NCBI GenBank assembly: GCA_014379045.1
Contig: JACMMK010000428.1
Coordinates: 1-5,820, forward strand
Source of the DNA: Burkholderiales bacterium
Lineage (GTDB): Bacteria > Pseudomonadota > Gammaproteobacteria > Burkholderiales > CAIKXV01
Length of the DNA: 5,820 bases
Direction of reading: 5' to 3'
Shown here: positions 1-5,741 of the stretch, piece by piece
How the letters are laid out: each line of letters starts with the position of its first letter
How positions within the stretch are numbered: position 1 is the stretch's first letter
Program-made: the position numbers and the translations under genes
The notes under the pieces: model-generated
The model's database searches: none
Seen by the model: only the letters and a program-made list of their open reading frames with translations
What the model was told of the DNA's origin: nothing

Positions 1-576
1 GCGCGGCTCGCGGTCGATGTGCCGGCGCGCGCGGCCCTCGTCGCGCGTCTGGGACTCGATCTGGCGCGGCCGGTCGCGGCGCTGTGTCCGGGCGCCGAGT
101 ATGGTCCGGCCAAGCGCTGGCCGCCGAGTCATTTCTCCGAACTCGCCGATCGGCTCGCCGCGCGCGGGTACCAGACGTGGCTGCTCGGGTCGGGCAAGGA
201 CCAGGGAATCTCTGCCGAGATCGTCGCGCTCGCACAGAGCGTCGGCGCCCGGGCACCGGTCGATCTGGCGGGTCGCACTTCGCTCGCCGAGGCGATCGAT
301 CTGATGTCGCTGGCGCAGGTCGTGGTCAGCAACGACTCGGGCTTGATGCATGTCGCTGCGGCACTCGAGCGTCCGCTGGTCGCGCTCTACGGATCGAGCA
401 GCCCTGCGTTCACGCCGCCGCTGTCGACGAATGCGCAGATCGTACGGCTCGGGTTGCCGTGCAGCCCCTGCTTCGCGCGTGAATGTCCATTGGGACATTT
501 TCACTGCATGAGGCAGATGACGCCGTCCGTCGTCATGGAAGCGATCGAGCGTGCGCTGCCGGTGACGCACCATTGA
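1..576 (+). CDS. waaF: Lipopolysaccharide heptosyltransferase II, C-terminal part (5' end outside window)
   Basis: This is the C-terminal 191 residues of a GT9-family glycosyltransferase. WaaF transfers the second L-glycero-D-manno-heptose from its ADP-sugar to the first heptose of the LPS inner core, on the cytoplasmic face of the inner membrane. The frame is open from the first base; full-length WaaF is about 340-350 residues, so a little over half is present. Visible residues 29-41 read CPGAEYGPAKRWP, the classic WaaF motif opening the nucleotide-sugar-binding domain. Residues 111-117 read NDSGLMH, followed by AAAL and a PLVALYGSSSP stretch, the family's donor-site signature. The tail carries PCSPC, then two further cysteines before MRQMTP, as in beta- and some gammaproteobacterial WaaF proteins. 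A GTG at 19 is an internal valine, not a start. The gene ends with TGA, 58 bp before the next gene. The WaaF assignment over WaaC rests on the two named motifs. Confidence 0.95.
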   Translation, partial: ARLAVDVPARAALVARLGLDLARPVAALCPGAEYGPAKRWPPSHFSELADRLAARGYQTWLLGSGKDQGISAEIVALAQSVGARAPVDLAGRTSLAEAIDLMSLAQVVVSNDSGLMHVAAALERPLVALYGSSSPAFTPPLSTNAQIVRLGLPCSPCFARECPLGHFHCMRQMTPSVVMEAIERALPVTHH

Positions 577-634
577 ACGCGCTGCCAGTGCCCGACGCGC
601 CTATCCCTCTGCAACCCTCCCCGACCACACACCG

Positions 635-1081
635 ATGACTACGTTGATCTATGGCAGTTCGCAGGATTGCGAGATCGCGTTCTATCGCGCCTTCGAAGCG
701 GCCGACATCGCTGCGATGATGGCGGTATGGGCCGAAGACGACGATATCGTCTGCGTTCATCCCGGCGGTCCGCGGCTCGCCGGCATCGAAGCGGTGCGCG
801 AATCGTGGCGACAGATCTTCGCCGGCGGTCCTGGCTTGCGCATCCAGTTGTCCGCGCTGATGGTCACCTCGACCCTGCAGACCGCGATCCACACGCTGCA
901 CGAGAATCTTTCGGTGCCCGGCGACAATCGCCCGCGGGTGCCGATGATCGCGACCAATGTCTATCTGCGCACACGCAGCGGCTGGCGCCTGCAACTGCAT
1001 CACGCCTCGCCAGCGCCGGGTCAGCCTCCGCCCTCGCCCGCGACCTCGCCCGGACGGGAACCCGCGACGTCACTGCATTGA
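635..1081 (+). CDS. NTF2-like / SnoaL-fold protein of unknown function
   Basis: This 148-residue protein has the look of the NTF2-like superfamily (SnoaL_3 / DUF4440 type), a small alpha+beta cone fold used by some enzymes and many ligand-binding proteins. Supporting residues are an N-terminal helix with AFYRAFEAADIAAMMAVWAED, then VHPGGPRLAGIEAVRESWRQIF, and a C-terminal strand pair ending SGWRLQLHHAS, all in the family's usual order. The fold ends near residue 124. The last 24 residues are rich in Pro, Ser and Gly and probably disordered. No signal peptide or membrane segment is seen, so it is likely cytoplasmic. ATG 635 is the only reasonable start, although no Shine-Dalgarno sequence precedes it (the leader is C/A-rich). 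Its TGA overlaps the probable TTG start of the hydrolase gene, implying co-translation. No substrate or reaction can be assigned. Confidence 0.85.
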   Translation: MTTLIYGSSQDCEIAFYRAFEAADIAAMMAVWAEDDDIVCVHPGGPRLAGIEAVRESWRQIFAGGPGLRIQLSALMVTSTLQTAIHTLHENLSVPGDNRPRVPMIATNVYLRTRSGWRLQLHHASPAPGQPPPSPATSPGREPATSLH

Positions 1082-2139
1082 GCGGGCCGACGGCGAGCGG
1101 ATTTCGCGCGCCCGGCTGGCTGCGTGGCGCGCATGCGCAGACGATCTACGCGTCGCAGTGGTGTCCGCGACCGACGATCGCCTATCGGCGCGAGCGCTGG
1201 GATACGCCCGACGGTGATTTCATCGACGTCGACCTGCTCGCGGAGCCGGACGCCCTCGGCGACCGCATCGACGAGGAGGGTGAGTCCGTACCTGGCGCGA
1301 CGCTCGATCACGACCCGCGCCGCACGCCCTGGCTCGTCGTCTTCCACGGACTCGAGGGTAGTTCGCGCAGCCCCTATGCACGCACGCTGATGCGTTTCGC
1401 GCAGTTGCAGGGGTGGCACGGCGTGGTGCCGCACTTTCGCGGCTGCAGCGGTGAGCCCAACCGGCTCGCGCGCGCCTACCACTCGGGCGATACCGCGGAG
1501 GTCGAGTGGCTCCTGCGCGGCCTCGCCCGACGCGCCGCCGGCGCCCCGTTGTATGCCGTAGGCGTGTCACTCGGCGGCAATGCACTGTTGAAATGGCTCG
1601 GCGAGCGCGGCTCGGCGGCCGCCGAGGTCGTCGATGCGGCGGTCGGCGTCTGTGCCCCGCTCGATCTTTGCGCGGCGGGCGCTGCGCTCGAGCGCGGACT
1701 GGCGCGGGTGTATGGATGGAATTTCCTGCGCACGCTCAAGCCCAAGGCGTCGGCCAAGCTGGCCCGCTTTCCCGGCTTGTTCGATCACGACCGGCTCCGC
1801 GACGCGACCACGATGCGTCATTTCGACGATGTCTACACCGCGCCCGTGCATGGCTATCGCGACGTCGGCGATTACTGGAGCCGCGCCAGCAGCAAGCCGG
1901 GGCTCGCCGCGATCGCGGTACCCACGCTGCTGATCAACGCCCTGGACGACCCGTTCCTGCCGTCGAGCGTGCTGCCGCGCGCCGATCAGGTGTCGTCAAG
2001 GGTCACGCTCGACTATCCTCGACACGGCGGCCATGTCGGCTTCGTCGAAGGCCGCTTTCCCGGCGACCCGAACTGGATAACGCGCCGGATCGCGGATTTT
2101 CTCGGCGCAACCCCTGCGCAGACGGGCGGAGTCGATTGA
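1078..2139 (+). CDS. YheT-family alpha/beta hydrolase
   Basis: This 353-residue protein is an alpha/beta hydrolase of the YheT/ABHD1-3-like group (E. coli YheT is 340 residues), presumed esterases of unknown physiological substrate. With TTG 1078 as residue 1, the family opening GFRAPGWLRGAHAQT lies at 8-22 and is followed by DTPDGDFIDVDL. HGLEGSS (residues 90-96) supplies the oxyanion loop. The nucleophile is Ser164 in GVSLGGN, the acid is Asp290 or Asp291 in NALDDPF, and the base is His319 in GGHVGFVEG. The frame stays open upstream to an ATG at 667, but that stretch is an Arg-rich shadow of the preceding gene without homology-like content. TTG 1078 is the last in-frame start-type codon before the conserved domain and overlaps the upstream TGA as TTGA. 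Shine-Dalgarno support is weak, which fits translational coupling. It is probably in one operon with the NTF2-like gene. Confidence 0.9.
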   Translation: MSGPTASGFRAPGWLRGAHAQTIYASQWCPRPTIAYRRERWDTPDGDFIDVDLLAEPDALGDRIDEEGESVPGATLDHDPRRTPWLVVFHGLEGSSRSPYARTLMRFAQLQGWHGVVPHFRGCSGEPNRLARAYHSGDTAEVEWLLRGLARRAAGAPLYAVGVSLGGNALLKWLGERGSAAAEVVDAAVGVCAPLDLCAAGAALERGLARVYGWNFLRTLKPKASAKLARFPGLFDHDRLRDATTMRHFDDVYTAPVHGYRDVGDYWSRASSKPGLAAIAVPTLLINALDDPFLPSSVLPRADQVSSRVTLDYPRHGGHVGFVEGRFPGDPNWITRRIADFLGATPAQTGGVD

Positions 2140-2164
2140 CACTGTAACGCGCCGCCGGTTTAAA
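2136..2164 (+). promoter_or_regulatory. Candidate sigma-70 promoter for algC
   Basis: TTGACA at 2136-2141 is a perfect -35 hexamer overlapping the TGA stop of the hydrolase gene. After a 17-bp spacer comes TTTAAA at 2159-2164 (4 of 6 matches to TATAAT). An 18-bp spacer gives TTAAAT, equally good. Transcription would begin near 2171, leaving a leader of about 34 nt with the algC ribosome binding site. The spacer is locally AT-rich within very GC-rich DNA. Expression is inferred, not shown. Confidence 0.5.
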
Positions 2165-2194
2165 TCGTTCGACCCCCGATCCGACCCCTTCTCC

Positions 2195-2200
2195 AGGAAA
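2195..2200 (+). promoter_or_regulatory. Ribosome binding site of algC
   Basis: AGGAAA lies 4 nt before ATG 2205. It supports this start, at which all catalytic residues take AlgC numbering. Confidence 0.6.
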
Positions 2201-2204
2201 CGCC

Positions 2205-3596
2205 ATGCCCGCCGACACGCCTGCTTCGCCCGCTGCCGAGATTTTCAAGGCCTATGACATCCGTGGCATCGTCGACAAGACGCTGACGGTCGAAGCCGTC
2301 GTGCAGATCGGGCAGGCTATCGGCTCCGAAGCGCTTTCACGCGGTGCGCGCACCGTCGCGATCGGTCGCGACGGACGGCTGTCCGGACCGAAACTCGCGG
2401 AAGCGCTCGCCTCCGGGTTGCGCGCCGCCGGCGTCGACGTGCTCGACGTCGGCCAGGTCGCCACGCCGATGGTCTATTACGCGGCGTGGGAACAGGCGGG
2501 CGGCTCGGGTGTGATGGTGACCGGCAGTCACAACCCGCCCGATTACAACGGGCTCAAGATGCTGCTCGCCGGCACCACGCTCGCGGGTGACGATATCCAG
2601 AAGTTGCGCGCACGCATCGTCGAAGGCGATCTCGCCCGGGGCGCGGGCAGCTATCGCACCGCCGAGATCGGCGAGGCGTATCTGCAACGGATCGTCTCGG
2701 ACGTGCGCCTCGCGCGGCCGATGAAGATCGTCGTCGATTGCGGCAACGGCGTCGCCGGGGCCTTCGCCCCTGAGCTCTATCGCCGGCTCGGCTGCACGGT
2801 GACCGAACTCTTCTGCGAGGTCGACGGCAATTTCCCCAATCACCATCCCGACCCTTCGCAGCCGAAGAATCTGCAGGACCTGATCGCCGAGCTTGCACGC
2901 GGCGACGCCGACCTCGGCCTCGCGTTCGATGGCGACGGCGATCGGCTCGGCGTCGTCACCCGCGACGGTCACATCATCTATCCCGATCGACAGCTGATGC
3001 TGTTCGCCGACGATGTGCTGTCGCGCAATCCAGGCGCACAGATCATCTTCGACGTGAAATCGACGCGCAACCTCGCGCCGTGGATCCGCGCGCGCAAGGG
3101 GGTGCCGGTGATGTCGAAGACCGGCCATTCATTCATCAAGGCGCGGATGAAAGAGACCGGCGCGCTGCTCGCCGGCGAGATGAGCGGGCATGTCTTCTTC
3201 AAGGAGCGCTGGTACGGCTTCGACGACGGGCTGTACGCGGGTGCACGCCTGCTCGAGATCCTGTCGCGCGGTGACGACCCGTCGGCGGCGCTCGATGCGC
3301 TGCCCGACGCGGTCAGCACACCGGAGTTGAACATTGCGCTCGCCGAAGGTGAGAACCACACGCTGATCGCAGGCATGCAGAAGACCGCGAAGTTCGAGGG
3401 CGCGCGCGAAGTGATCACGATCGACGGACTGCGCGTCGAGTACGCCGACGGTTTCGGTCTCGCGCGCGCCTCGAACACGACGCCGGTGATCGTGCTGCGC
3501 TTCGAGGCCGACGATGCGGCAGCGATCGAACGGATCCAGCGCGATTTCCGGCGCGTGCTGTCGGAGGCGAAGGCGGGGATCGAACTGCCGTTCTGA
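2205..3596 (+). CDS. algC: Phosphomannomutase/phosphoglucomutase (AlgC type)
   Basis: This cytoplasmic alpha-D-phosphohexomutase of 463 residues interconverts hexose 6-phosphates and 1-phosphates (mannose and glucose) through a phosphoserine and a bisphosphate intermediate. It supplies GDP-mannose and UDP-glucose precursors for LPS and exopolysaccharides. Domains run in family order. Domain 1 has FKAYDIRG (Arg20) and the active-site TGSHNPP loop with phosphoserine Ser108. Domain 2 has the Mg2+ loop DGDGDR (Asp242, Asp244, Asp246, Arg247). Domain 3 has the sugar-specificity loop GEMSGH (Glu325, Ser327, His329). Domain 4 has the phosphate-binding loop RASNT (Arg421, Ser423, Asn424, Thr425). Each number equals that of P. 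aeruginosa AlgC, also 463 residues. It begins 65 bp after the hydrolase gene and probably has its own promoter. The same protein is often called ManB or Pgm in betaproteobacteria. Phosphoglucosamine mutase (GlmM) is excluded by the GEMSGH loop, since GlmM has GExSGH with a different domain 4. Confidence 0.95.
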   Translation: MPADTPASPAAEIFKAYDIRGIVDKTLTVEAVVQIGQAIGSEALSRGARTVAIGRDGRLSGPKLAEALASGLRAAGVDVLDVGQVATPMVYYAAWEQAGGSGVMVTGSHNPPDYNGLKMLLAGTTLAGDDIQKLRARIVEGDLARGAGSYRTAEIGEAYLQRIVSDVRLARPMKIVVDCGNGVAGAFAPELYRRLGCTVTELFCEVDGNFPNHHPDPSQPKNLQDLIAELARGDADLGLAFDGDGDRLGVVTRDGHIIYPDRQLMLFADDVLSRNPGAQIIFDVKSTRNLAPWIRARKGVPVMSKTGHSFIKARMKETGALLAGEMSGHVFFKERWYGFDDGLYAGARLLEILSRGDDPSAALDALPDAVSTPELNIALAEGENHTLIAGMQKTAKFEGAREVITIDGLRVEYADGFGLARASNTTPVIVLRFEADDAAAIERIQRDFRRVLSEAKAGIELPF

Positions 3597-3612
3597 TCCG
3601 GGGCGGCTAGAG

Positions 3613-3646
3613 TCCCGCAAAACGCGGGGGAGATGCGTACCTACGC
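3613..3646. terminator. Small hairpins between convergent genes, possible weak bidirectional terminator
   Basis: Between the algC stop and the stop of the convergent VOC gene are two inverted repeats. CCCGC (3614-3618) pairs with GCGGG (3624-3628) across an A-rich 5-nt loop. GCGTA (3635-3639) pairs with TACGC (3642-3646). Neither is followed by a T-run on either strand, so these are at most Rho-assisted or 3'-end-stabilising structures. Position is the main argument. Confidence 0.25.
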
Positions 3647-3651
3647 GCGAC

Positions 3652-4020
3652 TCAGGCCGTGTTCTGCGCGATTCGCCACAGTACACCTGATGGATCGAAC
3701 AGCACGAAATCCCGCATGCGCCACGGTTGCTGCTCGATTGCCGACTGCCTGACGCCGTACTTCGCGGCGAGTCCCGCGCGATCGAGCTTCGACCACCACG
3801 CATCGACGTCCTCGACGAGCAGGTGAAGCATGAGATTCTCGGCCAGATCCTTGTTGTAGAAATCCTGCAGCAGGAAGCTGACGTTCTCGTGGTGAAAGTA
3901 CGCGATACCGTCGCTGTCGGACGCCATCGTGAAGCCGACGTCCTTGTAGAAGCGCTTCGAGAGTTCGAAGTCCCGCGCGGGAATGAACGGCTTCAGTTCG
4001 ATGGTTTGCAAAGTCAACAC
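3652..4020 (-). CDS. VOC-superfamily (glyoxalase/bleomycin-resistance fold) protein, probably metal-free
   Basis: This 122-residue single-subunit VOC protein has two beta-alpha-beta-beta-beta modules. The first runs from IELKPFIPARDF through SKRFYKDVGF (residues 7-30) to HHENVSFLLQDFY (43-55). The second runs from LHLLVEDVDAWW (65-76) to FVLFDPSGVLWRIAQ (105-119). Length and motif order fit the glyoxalase/bleomycin-resistance family. By my hand alignment with E. coli GloA the four metal-ligand positions hold Lys or Leu, Leu or Gln, Met and Arg rather than His/Glu. Lactoylglutathione lyase activity is therefore unlikely; a binding or sequestering role like bleomycin-resistance proteins is possible. 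The start is GTG at 4018-4020, but the next codon, TTG at 4015-4017, lies better spaced (6 nt) from the strong AAGGAG at 4024-4029. It faces algC tail to tail, 172 bp downstream of the Bug gene. Substrate unknown. Confidence 0.85.
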   Translation of the reverse strand: MLTLQTIELKPFIPARDFELSKRFYKDVGFTMASDSDGIAYFHHENVSFLLQDFYNKDLAENLMLHLLVEDVDAWWSKLDRAGLAAKYGVRQSAIEQQPWRMRDFVLFDPSGVLWRIAQNTA

Positions 4021-4023
4021 CTA

Positions 4024-4030
4024 CTCCTTT
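4024..4030 (-). promoter_or_regulatory. Strong Shine-Dalgarno site of the VOC gene
   Basis: On the minus strand AAAGGAG ends 3 nt before GTG 4020 and 6 nt before TTG 4017. The match to the 16S tail is the best in the window. Its spacing favours the TTG, or use of both starts. Confidence 0.6.
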
Positions 4031-4192
4031 CACCCGAGCCGAGAGATGAGGAACGTTCGGCAGCGGCAGAACGGCCGTCGGGAACGCGTACGCAGCGTCC
4101 GGTAGCAGCGCAAGACGTTCCCGGCGCCAGCGCTTCGCCTGACTTGCCTGAAAACGTCAGTCGACTTTGTTTGCTCAGATGTTTCGTAACGC
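4031..4192. other. Spacer between Bug and VOC genes with clustered GAACG repeats
   Basis: No gene is supported here. The pentamer GAACG or its complement occurs five times: as the 8-bp palindrome GAACGTTC (4051-4058), at 4069-4073, at 4082-4086, and inverted at 4116-4120. CGGGAACG (4079-4086) and CGTTCCCG (4116-4123) form a perfect 8-bp inverted repeat around 29 nt. AGTCGACT (4159-4166) is another palindrome, inside a locally AT-richer stretch just after the Bug stop codon. It may hold the VOC gene's promoter and operator, but I found no convincing -35/-10 pair. Confidence 0.35.
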
Positions 4193-5203
4193 CTATTCGA
4201 CCCGAATCTTTGCATCGACCACGAGCTTCGCCCACTTCGCCAGGTCGCGCTGAATCTGCGCGGCGAACGCCTCGGGCGTGCCACCGACGGGCTCGAAACC
4301 CTGGGCCGCGAGCGAACCGCTGATCTCCGTGCCCTGCAGGACTTTCCCGACGTCGGCGTTGACGCGGGTCACGACCGAGCGCGCAGTACCAGAAGGCGCG
4401 AGCACGCCGAACCACGTCATCGCTTCGTAGCCGGGGAGCGTCTCCGCCACCGTCGGCAGATCCTGCATCGTCCCTACCCGCTTCGGGCCGGTCGACGCCA
4501 GCAGCCGAAGCTTGCCCGACTTCGCGTGCGCGAGCGTGTTCGACAAGGTATCGAACAGCAGCGAGACATGGCCTCCGAGCAGATCGGTGATCGCCGCGGC
4601 GCCGCCCTTGGACGGCACGTGCACCATGTCCACCTTCGCCATCGACTTGAACAGTTCGCCCGCCAGATGCGACCCGGTTCCGGTACCGAACGAGGCCATG
4701 TCGAGTTGGCCCGGACGCGCGCCCAACAACGTGATGAGTTCGCGCACCGACTTCACCGGCAACGACGGATGCACGACCAGACCGAGCGGGGCCGCCGCCA
4801 CGTTGACGATCGGTGCGAAATCCTTGATCGGGTCGAACGCGACGCGCGACACCGCGGGATTGATCGCGTGCGTGGAGGCGGTCGCGAACAGCAGCGCATA
4901 CCCGTCGGCTGGTTGTTTCGCGACATACTCGGTGGCGATTGCGCCCGACGCCCCACCGCGGTTCTCGACCACCACCGGTTGACCCCAAGCGTCACCCAGG
5001 CGCTGGCCGATCTGGCGCGCGAGCACATCGGTCGCACCGCCCGGCGGGAACGGCACGACCAACCGTACCGGCTTCGCCGGCCAGGCCTGTGCGCGGGCGA
5101 GCGATACAAAGTCGATGCCGGGCGCGCTGGCGCAGGCGAACGCGCACGTGGCAGCGCCTGCCAGGTACGCGCGCCGATTTGCACGAAGCACCCGGCGCTT
5201 CAT
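4193..5203 (-). CDS. Bug/TctC-family tripartite tricarboxylate transporter substrate-binding protein
   Basis: This 336-residue periplasmic binding protein belongs to the Bug (Bordetella uptake gene)/TctC family, which captures small carboxylates and related solutes for TctAB-type transporters. The signal peptide holds NRRAYLAG (residues 9-16), a match to the Tat core RRxFL pattern, a short hydrophobic stretch rich in Ala, and AQA (38-40) before WPAKPVRLVVPFPPGGATD (41-59). That last stretch is the signature start of mature Bug proteins. Further landmarks are VVVENRGGASG (77-87), ADGYALLF (99-106), and later GTGTGSHLAGELF and YEAMTWFGVLAPSG, all at family positions and in family order. No TctA or TctB membrane gene is in the window, which is usual for orphan Bug genes in Burkholderiales. 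The gene lies 54 bp downstream of the rutC-like gene on the same strand and is probably co-transcribed. A modest GTGAG sequence lies upstream of the ATG. The ligand cannot be predicted. Confidence 0.93.
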   Translation of the reverse strand: MKRRVLRANRRAYLAGAATCAFACASAPGIDFVSLARAQAWPAKPVRLVVPFPPGGATDVLARQIGQRLGDAWGQPVVVENRGGASGAIATEYVAKQPADGYALLFATASTHAINPAVSRVAFDPIKDFAPIVNVAAAPLGLVVHPSLPVKSVRELITLLGARPGQLDMASFGTGTGSHLAGELFKSMAKVDMVHVPSKGGAAAITDLLGGHVSLLFDTLSNTLAHAKSGKLRLLASTGPKRVGTMQDLPTVAETLPGYEAMTWFGVLAPSGTARSVVTRVNADVGKVLQGTEISGSLAAQGFEPVGGTPEAFAAQIQRDLAKWAKLVVDAKIRVE

Positions 5204-5257
5204 TCGGAGCTCACTCGGCTGCTCACCGCGCGACTTGGGGCGCAGGCATGTCCCGCG

Positions 5258-5653
5258 TTACTCGCCGACATAGGCGGTCGCCACCACTTCGACCAGGAAC
5301 TCGGGTTTGACCAGGTCGGCGCGCACGCAATACCGCGCCGGATGGTTGGTCGGGAAGTACTCCCGGTAGACCTCGTTGAAGGCAGCGTAGTCGCCGAGGT
5401 CCGTCAGGAAGATCTGGTTCATCGCGACATCGGCGAGCGATCCCCCCGCCGCCTCGACCACCGCCGCGATCGCGTCGAGTACGCATCGCGTCTGCGCCCG
5501 CACGTCACCGCGGCCGACGATCTGTCCCTTCGCGTCGAGAGCGAGCATTCCGGAGACGTGCACGATGCGCGCCGATGCGCTCATGGCGACCCCCGGTGAA
5601 TAGGGTGCGAGCGGCGGCGCGGAACCGGCAGGAACGATCGGGGTATGCGGCAT
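5258..5653 (-). CDS. rutC: RutC-like Rid-family (YjgF/UK114) deaminase
   Basis: This 131-residue cytoplasmic protein of the Rid (YjgF/YER057c/UK114) family forms trimers with active sites between subunits and hydrolyses reactive enamines/imines to ketones and ammonia. It resembles E. coli RutC (128 residues; 3-aminoacrylate deaminase of pyrimidine catabolism) more than RidA. Shared stretches, recalled from the family, are the N-terminal IVPAGSAPPLAPYSPG (residues 6-21), VSGMLALD (33-40), AQTRCVLDAI (53-62), YAAFNEVYREYFP (89-101) and the end PARYCVRADLVKPEFLVE (105-122). Catalytic Arg107 and Glu122 (RidA Arg105/Glu120) and active-site Tyr18 are present. ATG 5653 aligns with the RutC start and follows GGTGGAG with 7-nt spacing. 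No rutA, rutB or rutD is in the window, so the physiological substrate may differ. The downstream neighbour is a Bug binding protein, suggesting a shared catabolic unit. Confidence 0.85.
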   Translation of the reverse strand: MPHTPIVPAGSAPPLAPYSPGVAMSASARIVHVSGMLALDAKGQIVGRGDVRAQTRCVLDAIAAVVEAAGGSLADVAMNQIFLTDLGDYAAFNEVYREYFPTNHPARYCVRADLVKPEFLVEVVATAYVGE

Positions 5654-5660
5654 CGGCGCG

Positions 5661-5667
5661 CTCCACC
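5661..5667 (-). promoter_or_regulatory. Ribosome binding site of rutC-like gene
   Basis: GGTGGAG on the minus strand lies 7 nt before ATG 5653 and supports that start over the internal Met24. Confidence 0.6.
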
Positions 5668-5696
5668 AGTGAAGGGCGGTTCGCCCGAAGCCATCG

Positions 5697-5718
5697 ATTG
5701 TAAAGGGTCGTCCGGACG
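5697..5718 (-). promoter_or_regulatory. Candidate -10 element and operator-like palindrome upstream of rutC
   Basis: On the minus strand TACAAT (5697-5702) matches TATAAT at 5 of 6 positions and would start transcription near 5690, giving a leader of about 36 nt. No acceptable -35 hexamer lies 16-18 bp upstream. Instead the perfect 10-bp palindrome CGTCCGGACG (5709-5718) sits where a spacer would be. This is consistent with a regulated promoter, but 10-bp palindromes of G/C are not rare in such DNA. Confidence 0.3.
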
Positions 5719-5721
5719 TAT

Positions 5722-5741
5722 GGGCGCACCGCCGTGCACCC
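5722..5741 (-). terminator. Hairpin after the right-edge gene, possible terminator
   Basis: On the minus strand GGGTGCAC (5741-5734) and GTGCGCCC (5729-5722) form an 8-pair stem, seven Watson-Crick and one G-U in RNA, closed by a GGCG loop. It starts 8 nt after a TGA at 5752-5750 that would end an upstream gene. There is no T-run behind it, so intrinsic termination is doubtful. It separates that gene from the rutC promoter region. Confidence 0.35.

Noticed and set aside
667..1077. N-terminal extension of the hydrolase to an upstream ATG
   Set aside because: The translated stretch is Arg-rich and repetitive, lies entirely over the NTF2-like gene in another frame, and has no recognisable domain content. 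The YheT-type start motif begins just after 1078.
2337..3128. Antisense open frame (263 codons) within algC
   Set aside because: It is complementary to a fully conserved mutase and has shadow-like composition with no motif.
3129..3803. - strand frame reading through the algC 3' end and VOC gene
   Set aside because: It crosses both convergent genes and the spacer and has no recognisable domain.
4087..4115. Weak -35/-10 pair (TTGCGC, 17 bp, TACGCG) for the VOC gene
   Set aside because: It has only about half the consensus positions and lies in GC-rich DNA where such matches are common.
4014..4988. Long - strand frame (324 codons) overlapping the Bug gene
   Set aside because: It is an alternative frame of the same strand with Gly/Arg-rich low-complexity composition. 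The Bug frame has clear family motifs.
5017..5203. Lipoprotein signal on the Bug protein
   Set aside because: Cys20 and Cys24 lack a proper lipobox before them, and the AQA/WP cleavage pattern fits ordinary signal peptidase.
4526..5599. Long + strand open frame (357 codons) opposite the Bug and rutC genes
   Set aside because: Its His/Arg-rich composition is typical of an antisense shadow in GC-rich DNA, and it spans two well-supported genes and the spacer between them.
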